Shown here piece by piece: positions 1-7,972 of a stretch of DNA of 64,000 nucleotides (its first letter is position 1; every line of letters begins with the position of its first letter). The notes beneath the pieces are model-generated. The model worked only from the letters and a program-made list of their open reading frames with translations. It did not search any database and was not told the DNA's origin. Both the position numbers and the translations under genes were made by a program. Origin of the DNA: Nitrososphaerota archaeon (GTDB taxonomy: Archaea > Thermoproteota > Nitrososphaeria > Nitrososphaerales > Nitrosopumilaceae); NCBI GenBank assembly GCA_028867785.1, contig JAGWFS010000005.1:1-64000 (forward strand), read 5' to 3'.

Positions 1-157
1 GCCACAGCTTGACATGGCTTCTTCTGTTTCCGGTCAGCTCCAGAATGTTTCCAGTCTCCCAGATGTTGTCTTCTACAACTTTGGGATCAACTACAGCGAT
101 TCCCTTTCCTACGTGTCTTTGTGACGCCTCTGTAATTTTTAATATAATTTCACTCAT
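1..157 (-). CDS. cdc48: Cdc48/VAT-type AAA+ ATPase, N-terminal fragment
   Basis: Only the first 52 codons lie in the window; the gene runs off the left edge. The reading frame begins at an ATG at 157 and includes ITEASQRHVGKGIAVVDP, which matches the start of the double-psi beta-barrel N-domain of Cdc48/p97/VAT unfoldases. The two AAA modules would lie outside the window, so ATPase motifs cannot be checked. In this family the hexamer pulls apart folded or tagged proteins and works with the archaeal proteasome. The gene follows hsp20 on the same strand with a 30-nt gap, so co-transcription as a protein quality-control unit is likely. Identification rests on the N-domain only. Confidence 0.85.
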   Translation of the reverse strand, partial: MSEIILKITEASQRHVGKGIAVVDPKVVEDNIWETGNILELTGNRRSHVKLW

Positions 158-187
158 AATTTTATCACCATAAAAAATAAAGTGGGT

Positions 188-703
188 TTATTCGACCTCC
201 ACTTTTTTTCCTTTAGGTCGTTCCTCTTCCTTCAGTTTGAATTGTACCTCGAGAATTCCGTTGGCATATGTTGCCTTGACAGAATTTTCGTCTACTTTTT
301 GTTTGATGGGTACTTTGGCATGATACTTCCTTTCCCCATGCTCTGCATCTAGCAGAATGGTGTGTCCAACCACTTCGATCTTGATGTCATTCTTGTCTAC
401 GCCTGGCATCTCTGCCACAACCTTGAGAACTTTGTCCTTGTCATCTGCTATGACATCTACGAAAGGCTCTCTTGTTTCTGCAGTTGGAGGGAGGCTTTGT
501 CGGACATTTCCATATTCTTTTACCACTGGTTTGCCATCTGGTCCTATTGTTACGGAATATCCGTAATAATATGGGCCAAATGTCTGCACGTTTGCAGAAC
601 CTCTCATCTCGTCCCAGATGTTGTCCAGCTCTTTGAAAGGTTGCATCATCCTTTGGAAGAGACCATCAAACTCATCCGATTCTATCATGTCATATTCTTT
701 CAT
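188..703 (-). CDS. hsp20: Small heat shock protein, Hsp20/alpha-crystallin family
   Basis: This 171-residue protein is an ATP-independent holdase of the cytosol. The alpha-crystallin domain covers roughly residues 78-165: it starts at EPFVDVIADDKDKVLKVVAE, continues with the conserved GVDKNDIKIEV strand, and ends with ANGILEVQFKLK (the A-x-x-x-G-I-L signature). The last residues, KKVEVE, supply a V-x-V pair resembling the C-terminal I/V-x-I/V oligomerisation motif. The N-terminal 75 residues are variable and Gly/Tyr-rich, as usual for the family. It lies just upstream of cdc48 in the same direction. A TATA-like box and an 18-bp palindrome sit directly before the start codon, which implies a leaderless mRNA under repression. 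Confidence 0.93.
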   Translation of the reverse strand: MKEYDMIESDEFDGLFQRMMQPFKELDNIWDEMRGSANVQTFGPYYYGYSVTIGPDGKPVVKEYGNVRQSLPPTAETREPFVDVIADDKDKVLKVVAEMPGVDKNDIKIEVVGHTILLDAEHGERKYHAKVPIKQKVDENSVKATYANGILEVQFKLKEEERPKGKKVEVE

Positions 704-706
704 AGT

Positions 707-731
707 ATGTAATAGTTATTACATTATATAA
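707..731 (-). promoter_or_regulatory. hsp20 promoter with palindromic operator
   Basis: On the minus strand a TATA-like TTTATATAA lies at about 724-732, and the hsp20 ATG is at 703, so transcription should start at or next to the start codon. Between them is the palindrome ATGTAATA-gt-TATTACAT (707-724, 8-bp arms, 2-nt centre). A dyad placed between TATA box and transcription start is the normal position for an archaeal repressor site, comparable in placement to Phr sites at Pyrococcus heat-shock genes. The identity of the regulator is not visible. Confidence 0.6.
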
Positions 732-798
732 AGTTTAAGGAAATAAACCATAAATTCTTACATAACCTAATATAGCTGACAATAGTAAATTCCTTTGT

Positions 799-1464
799 AT
801 GCGTACTGGGGTTTCTGTTCCTGAAGCTATACGGGAGATTATCACTAGAAACAGGTCGATTTATGACTGCATGAAGATGGATCTGATAAACTACACGGCA
901 CTTGCCGTAAAGATCCAAAAAGAGGTAGAAGTGCAGGTCAGTAATGCCGTAAACCTCAACACAATCGTGGTCGCAATTAAGAGATATGCGGATTCCTTTG
1001 AGAAAAAAGATGACGTACAAAACGAACCTGTGTTAAAGAATGCCAGGTTATCGCTTACCGATGGAATTTTGGACATCAAGTTTTCTTCACAAGATTTTGG
1101 CATGGAAGATGCTGTATCCCTGATGGACGGTTTTACTAGGATAGACCCTGATTATGAATTTTTCAGACTTACAGATTCGTTTAGGTTCCTGACTGAAGAC
1201 ATCAGCGATGTCAGAAAACTGCTTGAATCTTTTTCGTCACACAAGAACTTTTTCCAGACAGGACTTGCAAAGATAAGCATCAGCATGCCACAATCTGAAA
1301 ACAGTCCAGATGCTGTCTCGTACATATCAGAGATTTTACATAATAGTGGAATTGAGCTTGTTAATGCATTTTTTGGACAGGATAATACTGTACTAGTATT
1401 GCATGAAAAAGACGCTGCGAAGGCATATGAGATATTACGCGGCGAGATTTCAAGGCAAAACTAG
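799..1464 (+). CDS. Conserved thaumarchaeal protein with C-terminal ACT-like domain
   Basis: A 221-residue soluble protein whose function I do not recognise. The N-terminal 60 residues are helical and look like a DNA-binding or dimerisation segment (VPEAIREIITRNRSIYDCMK). The last 70 residues (from about 152, ISISMPQSENSPDAVSYISE onward) have the strand-helix-strand-strand pattern of an ACT domain, including the typical end in which a valine-rich strand is followed by a short helix (VLVLHEKDAAKAYEIL). ACT domains bind amino acids or other small ligands and regulate attached domains. A TATA-like TAATATAG lies about 28 nt before the ATG, so the mRNA is probably leaderless. It is divergent from hsp20. 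Confidence 0.75.
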   Translation: MRTGVSVPEAIREIITRNRSIYDCMKMDLINYTALAVKIQKEVEVQVSNAVNLNTIVVAIKRYADSFEKKDDVQNEPVLKNARLSLTDGILDIKFSSQDFGMEDAVSLMDGFTRIDPDYEFFRLTDSFRFLTEDISDVRKLLESFSSHKNFFQTGLAKISISMPQSENSPDAVSYISEILHNSGIELVNAFFGQDNTVLVLHEKDAAKAYEILRGEISRQN

Positions 1465-1470
1465 GCGGAT

Positions 1471-1791
1471 TTAGATTCCAAGAGACTCGGCTCTTGTCAG
1501 TTCCAAGTATACCTTGTCTCCTACAGATAGGTTTAGCTCCTTGTACTCGTGCATGTCTAGCTTAATCGAGGTAATTCCACTGCCCATTCCGCCCATACCA
1601 CCTGCCATCATTTTATTGAGGCCCTTTATCATGTCATCCATATTTGTAAATCCCATGACGCCGGACCCAAAGGGAGACATCGGGGTACTATTTTGCTCCT
1701 TGAAATCCTTTGAGGATGACAGTGAGACTATAACGTATGGAGCACCGTCTGGAGACCCCTCAATCCTTACTACGATATACTCCTTCTTCAT
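1471..1791 (-). CDS. Conserved small protein of unknown function, Gly/Met-rich middle
   Basis: A 106-residue protein with no family I can name. It consists of a beta-strand-rich first third (EYIVVRIEGSPDGAPYVIVS), a flexible Met/Gly-rich centre (MMAGGMGGMGSG, about residues 61-72) and a last strand-rich part ending in VGDKVYLELTRAES, which resembles a small beta-barrel edge. The Met/Gly linker resembles the tail of group II chaperonins, but that is a composition match only. It is convergent with the ACT-domain gene, with six bases between the two stop codons. Coding is supported by the clean frame and the ordinary composition of both ends. Confidence 0.7.
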   Translation of the reverse strand: MKKEYIVVRIEGSPDGAPYVIVSLSSSKDFKEQNSTPMSPFGSGVMGFTNMDDMIKGLNKMMAGGMGGMGSGITSIKLDMHEYKELNLSVGDKVYLELTRAESLGI

Positions 1792-1903
1792 ATACTCTAT
1801 TTCTCCATAATACTGTATTTTATCTTTCTCTCCATTCTACAGAAGGGAAGGAGGGTTTCGTTAACAATTATTCTTTTCACGAGATCTTTACATTTAAGGA
1901 AGT

Positions 1904-2590
1904 TTATTTGGTCGTTTGGGTTCTTTTTGCAAGCCTCTTTTTTCTCCCAATTGCAATTATTATACCTAAAACCAGTGCAGCCACTACGATTCCAATAGAG
2001 GTGTAATCAGATGGAAATGATATGGTATTGCTTACAAATTTAACAGAACCTATAAGCTGGTCATAGTTTGCCAGATTGGCATCGAAGTTTTTCAGGTCGT
2101 TTGCATAAGTTAGTGTATAAAATTTGTCATTTGCAAGCGCAATAGATTGCTTGAATTTTATCGTATTGCTGCCGTCCTGGGAGGTAAAATTTTCCTCAAA
2201 TAATGAAGTTTTTGCGGCAACGCCTCCTGTGGTATCATCCTGTTCCGACAGAAAGACCAGATTAGATTGGCCGTTGGAAAGCTGGCTCTTTTTGTTTTTG
2301 ACATAATCATCAAGCGATGTCCCATTTGCTTTTTCAATACTAAGAGAGATTGAAGCAGTAAATCCGCTTGAATATGGAGCTATTACAGCAACATCAGGAG
2401 CATCGGGCTGGTATTTCTTGGGTTCTGAAACTGTCCATCCTGCCGGGGCTTGAAATGATATGCCAAGCGATGGATTATCATAGTTTCCCTGCGAATCCAG
2501 CGTAGAGTTTTGTTGGGCTGCAGAGGAGGCTGGAACAAAGCCGATTAAAACCGCAAGCATTGAAATTGAGATTATTGCTCTGCTGTACAA
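1904..2590 (-). CDS. Secreted, membrane-anchored PsbP/DcrB-like lipoprotein-type protein
   Basis: A 228-residue exported protein of unknown role. It begins with a signal-peptide-like segment (ISMLAVLIGFVPASSAA, cleavage expected near residue 25) and ends with a single transmembrane helix (residues about 197-218) followed by a positive tail (RKKRLAKR), so the main domain sits outside the cell. The domain starts with the motif NPSLGISFQAPAGWTV, which is typical of PsbP/DcrB-like folds found in many archaeal surface proteins. The start at 2590 is a TTG; an ATG at 2560 would drop the arginine of the signal peptide, so the TTG seems more likely. It is divergent from cbiE. Confidence 0.7.
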   Translation of the reverse strand: MYSRAIISISMLAVLIGFVPASSAAQQNSTLDSQGNYDNPSLGISFQAPAGWTVSEPKKYQPDAPDVAVIAPYSSGFTASISLSIEKANGTSLDDYVKNKKSQLSNGQSNLVFLSEQDDTTGGVAAKTSLFEENFTSQDGSNTIKFKQSIALANDKFYTLTYANDLKNFDANLANYDQLIGSVKFVSNTISFPSDYTSIGIVVAALVLGIIIAIGRKKRLAKRTQTTK

Positions 2591-2676
2591 TTATGAAATG
2601 ATCATTGTATTGGCAAATAAAAGCTAATTGTAATTTTAAATTGTGAGTTATATTGAACGTTACAAGAGGTATACCA

Positions 2677-3378
2677 ATGGGAAAAGTCTTTGCAGTTGGG
2701 GTAGGTCCCGGCTCTCCAAGATATGTTACAGACATTGTTAAGGAGATTGTAGCAAATTGCGACATAGTAGTGGGTTACAAGTATACACTCAAGACAATTG
2801 AGGAGTTAATCAAAGGCAAAGAGATTCATGAGATTACAATGCAGAATCAAGAGGAGGCATACCAGAAAATCTCTGCATCATTTGGAGACAAGATGTGTGT
2901 TGTGCCGTTCACAGGAGATGTGAATTTTTCCGAGTCCGAGGTGGTGGACAGATTAATTGAAATTTTCGGGGATGTGCAGATAGTTCCCGGTATAAGTTCA
3001 GTGCAAGTAGCTGCGTCAAAGGCAAGGATACCATTGGACAAAAGCAGGGTCATAACTATGCATATATCGACTAGTATAGAAGAGAAGAAAGTCGAGCTCC
3101 AAAAGGCGCTGATAGACGGATTAAGTGTGGTGCTTGTGCCTCGTCCTTGGCCTAAGGAGCCCTCAAAGCACTTTATGCAGTCAGAAATCGCAGTTTACTT
3201 GAAAAACCATGGGTTTGATACCTCGAGAATGAAGGTGCACGTCTTTGAGTTTCTCACGACTGAAAAGGAAACGCATTTTGTTGGAATGGTGAAGGATTTG
3301 GAAGGAAAACAATTCTCTGATCTTTCGGTAATGGTTTTCGATCAGACAAAACTAGAGTCATACATCAATTTCAAATAA
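2677..3378 (+). CDS. cbiE: Cobalt-precorrin-7 C5-methyltransferase-like tetrapyrrole methylase
   Basis: This protein belongs to the SAM-dependent tetrapyrrole methylase family that builds cobalamin in the cytosol. The N-terminal signature VFAVGVGPGSPRYVT is the first SAM-binding glycine motif; PFTGDVNFSE is the second (the family's G-D-P loop) and VPGISSVQVAASK the third. Spacing and length (about 233 residues) fit CbiE, which adds the C5 methyl and in some organisms is fused to CbiT. An open frame extends to a TTG at 2653, but the AGAGGT at 2664-2669 sits 7 nt before the ATG at 2677, and homologues begin right at MGKVFAVG, so 2677 is chosen. No other cobalamin biosynthesis gene is adjacent. 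CbiF or CbiH are less likely alternatives. Confidence 0.82.
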   Translation: MGKVFAVGVGPGSPRYVTDIVKEIVANCDIVVGYKYTLKTIEELIKGKEIHEITMQNQEEAYQKISASFGDKMCVVPFTGDVNFSESEVVDRLIEIFGDVQIVPGISSVQVAASKARIPLDKSRVITMHISTSIEEKKVELQKALIDGLSVVLVPRPWPKEPSKHFMQSEIAVYLKNHGFDTSRMKVHVFEFLTTEKETHFVGMVKDLEGKQFSDLSVMVFDQTKLESYINFK

Positions 3379-3387
3379 TTTGATGTT

Positions 3388-5094
3388 TTATCGAAGGCCC
3401 GGGCTGGGATTATTCTGGGGGCTTTTATCTAGGACATGGGTTTGTGTGGATGGAATTGATACGATTATGCCGTTCATCCAAGTATACGACGGATCGTAGA
3501 ATCTGATCATTCCGGTATCATTGATAGTATATTGGAAGGTCTGACCGGGGGCTATTGAGCCGCTCTTTATCCTGCCGTCTGGAATGTACGGATTGACCAT
3601 ACTGAATGTTGCAGTTCCGCTAAATATTGAATGTGCAACATTGTCGTTGTTGGTCCAGACTATTGTGGTTCCAGGAGAGATCTGTATCTGATCCGGAGAA
3701 TAGTATCCGTTCACATAGTTTTGATTTTGTTGAGCGGCAGAGCCCTGGGCTCGTGATGAGCCCTGTAGGATGCTTACCTGTACTGGAAGTATTTTCGAAA
3801 TTTGTGAGACCGATATGATGTTACCGTTTAACCATGTGTTTGAGGAATCATAAAAGGAAAAGACGCCGGTTCCGGTTACTGTATACTGAAAGGTCTGTCC
3901 TGGTGCAATGATTCCACTGTCAATTCTTCCATCGGGAACAAATACTGGCGTTGCCAGTCCCGTTGATCCAACACCGCGGGTTCCTGCGGTATTTTGTCTG
4001 GTTTGGCCACTCAATATCCTATGCGCAACAGAATCATCGTTCTTCCAAACAATTGTTGAGCCAGGTGTGACTTGTACAGATGATGGGGATAGATACAAAT
4101 TATTTGTTGCAGTGGATGCCCCTTGCAATATGTCAATCTGGACTGTTTGTGTCTGGGTTGAAGATGATATAGAAGACGGGCTTATCACTCCCATCATCCA
4201 AGTATAAGTTGGATCAAAAAAGGTAATATCGCCAGCAGTTTGCTCCATTGGTAAATTTAGATATTGTGCTGCCGCGGGACTGAGATAGGCTTTGGAATTA
4301 AAGTTTGTTATGGTATACTGGAAAGATTTTCCGGGCGATATGATTCCACTGTTGATTATTCCATCAGGAGAAAATTTTGGCGTGGTAGTATTTCCTCCTA
4401 TGACTGCTGCAGTTCCGCTCATTATTTGATGAGGCACGCTGTCGTTGTTGGTCCAGATTATCGTAGTTCCAGGTGTTATACTGACAGACGACGGAGAAAA
4501 GTAAATTTGGTTATTGATATTTGATGCACCTGCAAGTATGCTTATTCTTACAATATTCGATGTGGTCATGTTCTGTTGCGTGGTTGTTTGTGAAGTTGAT
4601 GTCTGTGTAGCGGATGATGTTTGTGAACCAACCATGGTTGCTTTGGCACTATAGATAACTCGGAAGGCTTCTGAGCTGGTGGCCTTACCGGTGATACTGT
4701 AAACTAGACCGTTTTGGCTGCTATCTATCTGCCTCCCAAAGAGGTTGAGTTGTATGGTATTGCCGTGTGAATCCTGGGCATTTCCTTGAAGCAACAAGTA
4801 TTTCCCGTCTCTCAGCAGAGTTGTATTCCAATTGCCCGTATTAAGATAATTATCACCGTTAATTGTAACAAGACCGTTATCTAACGTAGAAAGTATGCTA
4901 CTGCCGCTTTGGGTACCCGTAGTAAGCTGTATGTCAAATGTGGAATCAAGTATGTCCTGTGTGCCTGCTACAAAACCTGTAGCTTGAATTAGATATTTGT
5001 TATTGGATGTAAAATCGGAATATGCATTATGAGGCATACAGAATATAATTAAAAGTCCGGCAATTGCCATTAGGGGCAGGAAACGTGGTGCCAT
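3388..5094 (-). CDS. Secreted protein with three degenerate cupredoxin domains
   Basis: A surface-exposed protein of about 568 residues. After a signal peptide (LMAIAGLLIIFCMPHNAYS) comes a beta-rich domain (residues about 35-150), a Ser/Thr/Gln linker, and three plastocyanin-like repeats of 100-130 residues. Each has the copper-domain core: a strand, SITPGTTIIWTNND or similar, a histidine in VPHQI, VAHRI or VAHSI, and a final strand. At the position where copper cupredoxins carry Cys-x-x-His-x-x-Met the three repeats read FFDPTYTWMMG, FYDSSNTWLNG and FYDPSYTWMNG, so the cysteine is Asp in all three and the second histidine is Tyr or Asn. The domains therefore probably do not hold type 1 copper. 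An upstream TTG at 5112 is in frame; the ATG at 5094 is preferred. Confidence 0.85.
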   Translation of the reverse strand: MAPRFLPLMAIAGLLIIFCMPHNAYSDFTSNNKYLIQATGFVAGTQDILDSTFDIQLTTGTQSGSSILSTLDNGLVTINGDNYLNTGNWNTTLLRDGKYLLLQGNAQDSHGNTIQLNLFGRQIDSSQNGLVYSITGKATSSEAFRVIYSAKATMVGSQTSSATQTSTSQTTTQQNMTTSNIVRISILAGASNINNQIYFSPSSVSITPGTTIIWTNNDSVPHQIMSGTAAVIGGNTTTPKFSPDGIINSGIISPGKSFQYTITNFNSKAYLSPAAAQYLNLPMEQTAGDITFFDPTYTWMMGVISPSSISSSTQTQTVQIDILQGASTATNNLYLSPSSVQVTPGSTIVWKNDDSVAHRILSGQTRQNTAGTRGVGSTGLATPVFVPDGRIDSGIIAPGQTFQYTVTGTGVFSFYDSSNTWLNGNIISVSQISKILPVQVSILQGSSRAQGSAAQQNQNYVNGYYSPDQIQISPGTTIVWTNNDNVAHSIFSGTATFSMVNPYIPDGRIKSGSIAPGQTFQYTINDTGMIRFYDPSYTWMNGIIVSIPSTQTHVLDKSPQNNPSPGLR

Positions 5095-5151
5095 TTGATT
5101 AGCAAAGCCCAAAACTTGTATTTAATCAATAGGTATAATTTAGCAACGCAA

Positions 5152-5892
5152 TTAGGCAATTCCCGGTTGGTTGTCTTTTCTAGCTAGTCCATTCACGTAG
5201 TTTATTTGTTGTTCCATGAACTGTTTTCTTTTTTCTTCTTCCTCCAACTCTTTCATGTCAAGCGGTTTGAGGTCTAAAACTTGTAAAAGTTTTTCAAGTA
5301 CAAGTTGAGCCGATTTGGGTTGGATGACATTTGGATTGTCTATTTCCGATAAGATGCATATGCTGTCAAGTTGTTTCTCCTTTGCAATTCCCATTATCAG
5401 GCCATTGAAGCCGGTAATCTGGCCTTTTCCGTTTAGAAGTTCCAGTCTTTCTTTCTTTAGCACGCCTAGATGTTTTGGTGTTGTAGTTGCTGCAAACAAT
5501 TTGGGTTCGGCAGGATTTGGCTGTCTAAGTGCGGCTCCAATGGAATAAAGTGTACTTACCCTAAGTTTTTTCGCCATGCTAACTACCTCATAGCACAGTT
5601 CATAAAGACGCCTGGGATCAGAGGGGTTAAACTCTCCGGAAAATAACACTAGGTTTTCTTTTTGAGAATAATGAAATTTGTAGCTTGACTGTTCATATTT
5701 TATCAATCCATGGTCATAAGAAACGGCGGGAGGCCAGAAGGCATAGATCTCTGCAAATAGTTTTGCTTTTAGTTTTTTTACGAGAAAGGCCATTCCAATA
5801 CCGGCAACGTTCCCCATGTCTGGAAGTGCTGCTATCATGACGGGCCGGGTTAATTTTGGAAGTGTGTGAATCTTGAGGCCAAGCATTATCAT
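5152..5892 (-). CDS. PAC2 family protein (proteasome assembly chaperone-like)
   Basis: A 246-residue cytosolic protein of the PAC2/PbaB family. The start TLPKLTRPVMIAALPDMGNV with its A-x-P-D-x-G-N motif, the following VAGIGMAFLVKKLKAK helix and the central ALRQPNPAEPKLFAAT region are characteristic. Archaeal PbaB-type members bind the C-termini of proteasome alpha subunits or act as ATP-independent assembly chaperones; which partner this one uses cannot be seen. The last 40 residues are charged and probably coiled (ELEEEEKRKQFMEQQINYV). It forms a run of minus-strand genes with the cupredoxin protein and the SpoIIM-like gene, with no shared overlap. Confidence 0.8.
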   Translation of the reverse strand: MIMLGLKIHTLPKLTRPVMIAALPDMGNVAGIGMAFLVKKLKAKLFAEIYAFWPPAVSYDHGLIKYEQSSYKFHYSQKENLVLFSGEFNPSDPRRLYELCYEVVSMAKKLRVSTLYSIGAALRQPNPAEPKLFAATTTPKHLGVLKKERLELLNGKGQITGFNGLIMGIAKEKQLDSICILSEIDNPNVIQPKSAQLVLEKLLQVLDLKPLDMKELEEEEKRKQFMEQQINYVNGLARKDNQPGIA

Positions 5893-5922
5893 GCCTAGTT
5901 TGGCGTTAAAATAAAAATGAAT

Positions 5923-6465
5923 CTAGTGTGTTTTGGTGTTAACTAGTGTGGAGCCGAATTCTTGTATCATTGCATATTCAATAAATGCTGCGGCAAGCAA
6001 CAAAGCAATTACAATTCCTATCTCAATTATCGTTGGACGTAGCTCGTGTCTGAGTTCGGTCTTCTTTCTGAAAAGTGTATTGACAAGAAGAAAGCTTCTA
6101 GACATTCCAATAGAATAGGCAATTAGTTCCATTATGCCAAAAGGCGATAGATAGATGATGGCCAGAGGCGGTAGCTTTGCAAGGGAGGGAGTGGTAGACA
6201 CTAGTGCTCGGAACGCCAGTCCAGTGGACCATGCGGCAAAAGATCCCCAAGCTATCCCGAAGCCTGGTACAAACATAGGCAACGCGACAGATGTGTTATG
6301 CGCAAAGATTCCTATTGCGTCAATTCCTTCTACTGCTTGTTGAAATTCCTTGATGAATGACTTGGAATCTTGTTCTGATATGTTGCTTGCACTGCCTACA
6401 GAATAAGCAATTGAAAATATTGCAATGAAAATCAAAAATACTAGAATTCTTTTTTTTGCCAACAA
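5923..6465 (-). CDS. SpoIIM/DUF95-like integral membrane protein
   Basis: A 180-residue membrane protein. One N-terminal helix (residues 7-24) is followed by an external loop and about three further hydrophobic helices. The family signature is visible: the FAHNTSVALPMF segment and PGFGIAWGSFAAWSTG, then YLSPFGIMELIAYSIGMS, which corresponds to the P-H/F-G-x-x-E-L motif of SpoIIM/DUF95 proteins. Archaeal members are thought to be structural or transport-related, without an established function. The start appears to be a TTG (6465 or 6462) since no ATG lies upstream of the first helix. It is divergent from the PolD small subunit gene with a 75-nt shared promoter region. Confidence 0.75.
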   Translation of the reverse strand: MLAKKRILVFLIFIAIFSIAYSVGSASNISEQDSKSFIKEFQQAVEGIDAIGIFAHNTSVALPMFVPGFGIAWGSFAAWSTGLAFRALVSTTPSLAKLPPLAIIYLSPFGIMELIAYSIGMSRSFLLVNTLFRKKTELRHELRPTIIEIGIVIALLLAAAFIEYAMIQEFGSTLVNTKTH

Positions 6466-6540
6466 CGAATTTGTTCTGAGGAGTTATTTGAGGGTTGAGA
6501 GTTAGAACAGATTTAATTAAAAGCTGTATTATGACAGTTT

Positions 6541-7971
6541 GTGAAAGAAGAGGTATCGTCTGCAATAACATACGCATTAAGTAAGGGATTTCAAATTCAT
6601 CCTGATGCGTTTAAGATATTAGAGAAAATTGATGTAAAGGAACTCCAAAATATAATTAAACAGGTTGTTCGTGAAAAGGCAAAGCAGAACCTGTTTTTGA
6701 TTAATCAGAGCGACCTCAGAATGTTTGTAGAGTCGGGAATTGATGAGAGTGTGGGGGACCAACACGCCGTATTGTTTGATCCTACAAAGAAGGTCACTTC
6801 TGCAGAGGGAATAGACGGTTTTACGGCCTTGTTTTCTGACAGGTATTCAAAATTACTTAGAATAATGATGCAAAGATCTCAGGCAAAAAAGATGGTACCA
6901 ATAGGAAATGTGACCGGCGGCAAGCTGGGTGAGGAGATATTTGTTGCAGGTCTCTTGATGGATAGAAAAAGTGAGCGGGATGTCACCAAGCTTGTCATAG
7001 ACGATCCAAGCGGCTCTCTTGAGGTCCTAGTATTCAACCAAGAGCTTCAGGAGACCGCAAACTCGCTTTTAATGGACCAGTTCGTGATGGCAGGCATTAC
7101 AAATGGCAAGAATGGGGGATTTATAGCAAAGGAGTTTTTAGTGCCAGACATTCCAGATCACATAGCGAATCGCTCGAAGAGTGAGACATACGCGGTCTTG
7201 ATATCTGACATTCACATTGGCAGCAAGTATTTTATGGAAAAGGAATTTGCAGAGTTTATCGCCTGGCTTTCAAGCCCCGATCCAGTGGCAAGAAAGGTGC
7301 GATTTCTCTTGATATGTGGGGACATAATAGACGGCGTTGGCATCTTCCCAAATCAGGACAAGGAGCTGCTTCTGACTGACATTGACGAGCAGATGGCAAA
7401 GGCGGCACAGATGCTTGACAGAGTACCAAGACACATCAAGACCTTCATAATTCCTGGCAACCATGATCCTGGTAGAAGAGCACTTCCGCAGCCTGCCATA
7501 CCAGAAAAACACAACATGAGTCTGTGGAATCGAGAGAATTTTTTCATGATGGGAAATCCCGCATTTTTGGATCTTAATGGAGTAAAGGTGTTGATGTTTC
7601 ATGGCCAGAGTCTTGACGATGTGGTAGGAACCACTCCTGGTCTGAGCTATGCACAGCCGGCAAAGGCAATGCGCGCGTTATTGAGGACAAGGCATCTCAG
7701 TCCAATATATGGAAAGCGAACTCCAATTGCTCCGGAGCTTGAAGATTTCATGGTAATAAATGAGGTTCCCGATATTTTTCATTCGGGCCATGTTCATGTT
7801 GTAGACCTTGATATGTATAAGGGAACGTTGATTGTAAATTCTGGAGCCTGGCAGAGCCAGACAGGTTATCAGGCAAGCGTCGGCATAACCCCAACTCCAG
7901 GCATTGCCATAATTGTTAATCTGGCTACAATGAAGGTATTTACCAAGGATTTTACCGAGACGTTTGGTTAA
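6541..7971 (+). CDS. polB: DNA polymerase D small subunit (DP1), exonuclease
   Basis: The 476-residue small subunit of the archaeal replicative polymerase D, which carries 3'-5' proofreading activity. An OB-fold region (about residues 110-205, including DDPSGSLEVLVFNQELQE) precedes a calcineurin-like phosphoesterase domain with all metal-binding motifs: SDIHIGSKYF, CGDIIDGVG, PGNHDPGRR, MFHGQSLDD and HSGHVHV. The N-terminal 70 residues are the helical module that binds other replication partners. The start is a GTG at 6541. It is convergent with cdc6 (one base between stops) and lies 1.3 kb from the origin candidate, with the large subunit 4 kb further on, so replication genes are grouped here without forming one operon. 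Confidence 0.96.
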   Translation: MKEEVSSAITYALSKGFQIHPDAFKILEKIDVKELQNIIKQVVREKAKQNLFLINQSDLRMFVESGIDESVGDQHAVLFDPTKKVTSAEGIDGFTALFSDRYSKLLRIMMQRSQAKKMVPIGNVTGGKLGEEIFVAGLLMDRKSERDVTKLVIDDPSGSLEVLVFNQELQETANSLLMDQFVMAGITNGKNGGFIAKEFLVPDIPDHIANRSKSETYAVLISDIHIGSKYFMEKEFAEFIAWLSSPDPVARKVRFLLICGDIIDGVGIFPNQDKELLLTDIDEQMAKAAQMLDRVPRHIKTFIIPGNHDPGRRALPQPAIPEKHNMSLWNRENFFMMGNPAFLDLNGVKVLMFHGQSLDDVVGTTPGLSYAQPAKAMRALLRTRHLSPIYGKRTPIAPELEDFMVINEVPDIFHSGHVHVVDLDMYKGTLIVNSGAWQSQTGYQASVGITPTPGIAIIVNLATMKVFTKDFTETFG

Positions 7972-7972
7972 G

